A stretch of DNA of 11,133 nt from Sphaerosporella brunnea (taxonomy: Eukaryota > Ascomycota > Pezizomycetes > Pezizales > Pyronemataceae): contig VXIS01000623.1 in the NCBI GenBank assembly GCA_008704415.1, positions 1 through 11,133 on the forward strand, in the 5' to 3' direction. Numbering within the stretch: position 1 is the stretch's first letter; every line of letters starts with the position of its first letter. The notes beneath the pieces are model-generated. The model was not told the DNA's origin. It ran no database searches and saw only the letters and a list, made by a program, of their open reading frames with translations. Shown piece after piece: positions 8,074 to 11,133 of the stretch. The position numbers were made by a program, and so were the translations under genes.

Positions 8074-8955
8074 CGCACCTCCTTCCTGAAAGGGATATAT
8101 CGACAGGAAAGACGACAAAATAGTTGGATTTGTGCTGGGCGGCTTCAGTTTGGAAGCGGTCCGTGGGGATCTTCATCGGCGGCTGGACATGGAGTAAATA
8201 CCCGCCCTTGCGGGCAAAACCCTATTTCCATTCACTCAGCAGAGTGTGTAGAAAAGGATGCACCACTGATGCTGTCCCCCATCGGATAAGACCACTTCCA
8301 TGATCTAAAACTTCATTTCCTGAGAAAAAAAGGGTGGTTACTTTAGACTAGAATTCAATTCGTGCACTGCTCCTGCATTGCTCCAAATAAATGTTCAGTA
8401 CGTACCAATGGTGCACTCGAGACTGCAGCCGGGCGGCTGCAAGGCAAACTCTTTTGGTACTGGGTATCATGCCCTGCTTGAAAGACTTTTCCGATTCCCA
8501 GTGCATAGGCATCGGCGGCATGTATGGGCCATACTTTAGGCCAGTTACCGTACGTGCATGCAGACAAGGTGATTTTACCCCTAACATGTCGTGTCCAAAC
8601 AGCAAACGGCGGCTGTCTGAGACGAAGTCGAAAAGCTACTTAGTATGTACATACTGGGATGATCGGCGCCGCCGCACTTCCCGAGATTCTCTCCTGAGTG
8701 CGAGGTATCCCCGGAGGAGTCACGGTGTCGGCAACAGTTTACTTCCCCCGTAACCGGGATGTACCCTGTCGGGCAGGGCAACGGAAGAAAAAAAAGGACT
8801 CCCGCACGTCCTTATAAAAACGGGTGGAGACGACGGAAGCAGATGGTCGTGTGCTGCAGCCCATGCTTACGAGAGCCGCGCCGGCGAAGGCATTCTTTAC
8901 TGAGCAAGTCTTTCCGCGAATATGTATCGTGTGGTGTGTCTCCCCGGGAGTTGCG
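8074..8955. other. 882-bp block present only in the right arm
   Basis: The left arm passes directly from CAGCAAT (ending 2139) to CTCATCTGG (starting 2140). In the right arm the matching CCAGATGAG (8065-8073) and ATTGCTGCG (8956-8964) are separated by 882 nt. The block begins CGCACCTCC, and its far end read in reverse complement begins CGCAACTCC, so the ends match at 8 of 9 positions like very short imperfect terminal inverted repeats. No target-site duplication is visible; at most one G is shared at the junction. The longest open frame (8391-8753, 120 residues, plus strand) has no recognised domain. The block could be a small non-autonomous element, or DNA deleted from the left arm. Confidence 0.8.
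8642..8655. repeat. 14-bp perfect palindrome in the right-arm-only block
   Basis: AGTATGTACATACT is its own reverse complement. GTATGTACATAC-like words recur elsewhere in the window (for example near 3620 and 6600), so this is probably a genome-wide simple motif and not a specific binding site. Confidence 0.6.
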
Positions 8956-9237
8956 ATTGCTGCGAACAAAAGCTGTGAGAATGGAAAAAAAAATATCTCC
9001 AGCGCTGCCTCCTTACTTCAGCTCGAATCAGCTTGTGAACAGAAACAAGTCCTCGGAATGGGAGGTAAGAGCTTTTGCAAGTCGATTGATAGGTCTGGAT
9101 CTCCCACCTGCTGTGTCACTGTTGGCCTTGTGCATGTTTTGCTGTGATCTCGATCTTCAGCCTCCCGCGTGGCGCAAAAGAGAATTACATGTCTCGAGCT
9201 CGAGTGGAGGTGGTGCGCCCCCAAGCTTGTAAAGCCA

Positions 9238-9276
<39 letters not shown>
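9238..9276. repeat. (GAC)13 microsatellite, right arm
   Basis: This is the mirror of the left-arm array with the same thirteen units. One extra G lies just before it and one extra C just after it relative to the other arm. Confidence 0.95.
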
Positions 9277-9408
9277 CAACAACGACAACGAGTCGGGTGC
9301 ACGTTTAAGTGTCTTTCTGGCCATCTGCGAGATATCGATCAGAAAAGATCGAACCCTCGAGTCGCAACAGCCGTGCTGTTCGGGAACCACGGCCGCGCGC
9401 CAGGCAGC

Positions 9409-10260
9409 TTATCGCGCGCCCCTCGCTTTTGCTTTTTCCGAAATCCCCACAACCTGGTACCGCCGACCAAAAGCGTCCAGTCTGTCCCAGACCCAAGGCA
9501 ATTCCTCGGTCGCATCGGCGTTCTTATTCGCTAGCAAGACCGCAACACGCAGCACAGCACCGGCAGCTCTAGAAACCGCGCAACACCTTGCCGCTGCTGT
9601 GGGGAGGGAGGGGGGGGGGGAGGAGGGAGGGGATTCCAGAAAAAGAAATAATAACAGCAACAAAAAAAACGATGGCTTTCTTTTCCCCGACGTTTATCGT
9701 GCTGACTTGGCCATCGCTGATGGAGCAGGTACATACCGTCGGGCAGGTGTGTTTCCAAAGGTGTGACGCAAGGTAGAAATCCGCAGCTCTGGTTAAAGGA
9801 GATGGACTGCCTGCAGCGACTGGCTGTGGGTCATTGGCAATGCTTCTGGAGATGCAGGAGAATTCCCGGACGCGGGGCTCGGTGCACCACCCCCCCCAAA
9901 AACCAATCCAGTGTTCCCATCATGCGCGAGACGCCTGCAGTCGAAATCGACCACTGGCCGGGGTATCAGGCGTGATTGGTCCGCTGCAATGCACAGCACA
10001 GGCAGTTTAGGTAATCAACCTTGAAGCTTACCATTCACGGACCGGATGGGATCGCGAGGGAGCAACCCAGTGGTCGGGTCCGTGCCGCCAGGCAGGAACA
10101 GAAGGAAAGGTACATACAGGCGTGTATAAATAATACCAAGCACATAAGTACCTTTGGAACTCGGTAATAGTGCATGGAAATAACTTTTGCAGGGTGCACA
10201 GCACGCGATTGGAGGCAGTTCTGGTTGCTGCGGACGTCTGCCGCGCGCGATCAAGCCAAC
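9409..10260 (-). CDS. Candidate three-exon gene, right-arm copy, unidentified product
   Basis: This is the mirror of 871-1689 and the better-preserved version of exons A and C. Exon A (about 10032-10260) gives a hydrophobic stretch YVLGIIYTRLYVPFLLFLPG followed by GTDPTTGLLPRDPIRSVN. Splicing the 48-nt intron (9984-10031) joins it in frame to ADQSRLIPRPVVDFDCRRLA of exon B. Exon B hits a stop near 9793 because GCAGGCAG here reads GCAGCAG in the left arm. A second intron is placed at 9597-9736 (GTATGT to CACAG). Exon C (9409-9596) includes VAVLLANKNADATEELPWVW and ends EKAKARGAR-stop. No start codon is convincing: an in-frame TAG forms part of the proposed acceptor. The hydrophobic stretch could be a membrane segment. 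No family is recognised, and the model rests on splice motifs plus frame coherence. Confidence 0.25.
9984..10031 (-). other. Intron-like segment, right arm
   Basis: This is the mirror of 1100-1145 with two extra bases (48 nt). The donor, the CTAAAC branch-like motif and the GCAG acceptor are unchanged. The length differences fall between the signals. Confidence 0.35.
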
Positions 10261-11073
10261 CTAAAGCAGCCCGATCCCACCGGTGCGTCACCGATAGGTT
10301 AGAATCTCTAGCCTGCAAGCATTCGCCCGCAAGCTACCACACGGGCATCTTTCTAGAGCAGCGGCGGCGCGCACAGAACGTATCATAAAAAAATAAAAAA
10401 AAAATAAAAAAAAAACCACAGCAACAACTACCGACTGCGAGGTATACCGGTAGCCAGTCGCCTACATATGCGTTGGCATCTGAACAGTTCTGCAGCGGTG
10501 GGTTGACTTCTGCAAGTGCGTCTGTTTTATTGCTGCCGGTATCGCTACCTGAGTATTTTTATTTTTTTTATTTTTATCTTATTTTTATTTTTTCTAGTGA
10601 GGGATGTGCGTTTGCAGGAAGCAGCAGCAGAGTCTTTTTGTCATTAAATTGGTCGCTACATACCGTACCTAACGGCAATTTCATGGCACACAGCTAGAAG
10701 TAGCCGGAGCGTAGGCGCAGTAGCCCAAGGAGGCTAGCATCTACAAACGGCAGAGCGACAAGCGGAGAGGTTCCCTTGGTCGGATTGTGCGACGCAAGTA
10801 TCTGCTGGGGCGGTACCGACGTGCTCCGGAGCCCGCAAATGATAGCGCTAGCGGGGGAAGCTCTGGGCAGCAGGGCCCACTCCAAACTGAAGATGTGCGG
10901 GCGCGGCGGCGGCGGAGATTGAATCCGGCCAGCAGCTGTTTCGTGGGAATAGAGATGACGGGGGGAGTGGTGGCGGCGGTGAGCGAATTGAAACGAAGGG
11001 AACCAAACCAAAGTGCTGGGAGCTGTAAACGAGAAGGAGCATCCATCATATCATCCCAGGACTAGGATATCGG

Positions 11074-11132
11074 ACACCCATCACCCACACCCACACCCAC
11101 CCACGCACACGCACACCCATACCCTACTTACA
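11074..11132. repeat. CA/CCC-rich simple-sequence tract at right edge
   Basis: This is the exact reverse complement of 1-59, so the same low-complexity tract bounds both ends of the window. The single base after it (11133) is the only one with no partner inside the window. Confidence 0.8.
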
Positions 11133-11133
11133 C

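Larger units (their letters stand above)
5087..11132 (-). repeat. Right arm of giant inverted repeat (palindrome)
   Basis: This is the reverse-complement partner of 1-5078, about 970 nt longer. One block (8074-8955, 882 nt) with no counterpart in the left arm accounts for most of the excess; the remainder is the sum of many 1-3 nt indels plus a few long homopolymers. It often carries the longer homopolymers: G12 at 6227-6238, C14 at 6309-6322, A16 at 7418-7433, G11 at 9610-9620 and C8 at 9890-9897. In the candidate spliced gene this arm keeps longer coherent reading frames than the left arm, but it too has frame breaks, so neither arm is simply the good copy. Confidence 0.97.

Noticed and set aside
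8391..8753. 120-residue open frame in the 882-bp block as an element-encoded protein
   Set aside because: No transposase, reverse-transcriptase or other motif is visible, composition is unremarkable, and frames on the opposite strand are open over the same bases.
1..11132. Repeat-induced point mutation between the arms
   Set aside because: RIP would give many C-to-T and G-to-A substitutions; the arms differ almost only by indels.

Overview
The window is almost entirely one giant inverted repeat. Bases 1-5078 read rightward match the reverse complement of bases 5087-11132, joined by a loop of about 8 nt (5079-5086). The pairing runs to both edges: base 1 pairs with base 11132, and only the last base has no partner inside the window. 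The right arm is about 970 nt longer. One 882-bp block present only in the right arm (8074-8955) explains most of that, and many 1-3 nt length differences explain the rest.

The sequence looks eukaryotic, most likely from a filamentous ascomycete such as a Sordariomycete. The reasons are GTAAG...CTAAAC...GCAG and GTATGT...CACAG intron-like segments of short length, CT-rich stretches, TACCTAGGTACCTAG-type and (CATA)n motifs, long homopolymers, trinucleotide microsatellites, and no bacterial-style operons or Shine-Dalgarno-spaced genes. This assignment is an inference and only moderately secure. Almost no protein in the window is recognisable.

Layout of one arm, outer edge to centre (left-arm coordinates): a GT-rich simple tract (1-59); unassigned sequence with A/T-rich runs (60-870); a weak candidate for a three-exon gene (871-1689, mirrored at 9409-10260); a (GTC)13 microsatellite (1821-1859, mirrored at 9238-9276); the point where the right arm carries the extra 882 bp (left 2139/2140); a short open segment whose translation is the same in both arms (2255-2365, mirrored at 7843-7953); then about 2.7 kb of apparently non-coding, simple-repeat-rich DNA with small stem-loops up to the central hairpin.

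The main observation concerns the state of the arms. The outermost ~990 nt are identical except for two poly-T lengths. Further in, the arms differ mostly by single-base insertions and deletions, often in homopolymers, and hardly at all by substitutions, with near-identical patches in between. That is the signature of two uncorrected reads of the same DNA from opposite strands (a fold-back or unsplit duplex read, or a chimeric assembly), not of evolutionary divergence. The 882-bp presence/absence block does not fit a pure single-molecule artefact, so a genuine inverted duplication with a later insertion or deletion, or two haplotypes joined head-to-head, remains possible. I found no convincing new gene system. 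The window's interest is the palindrome itself and what made it.
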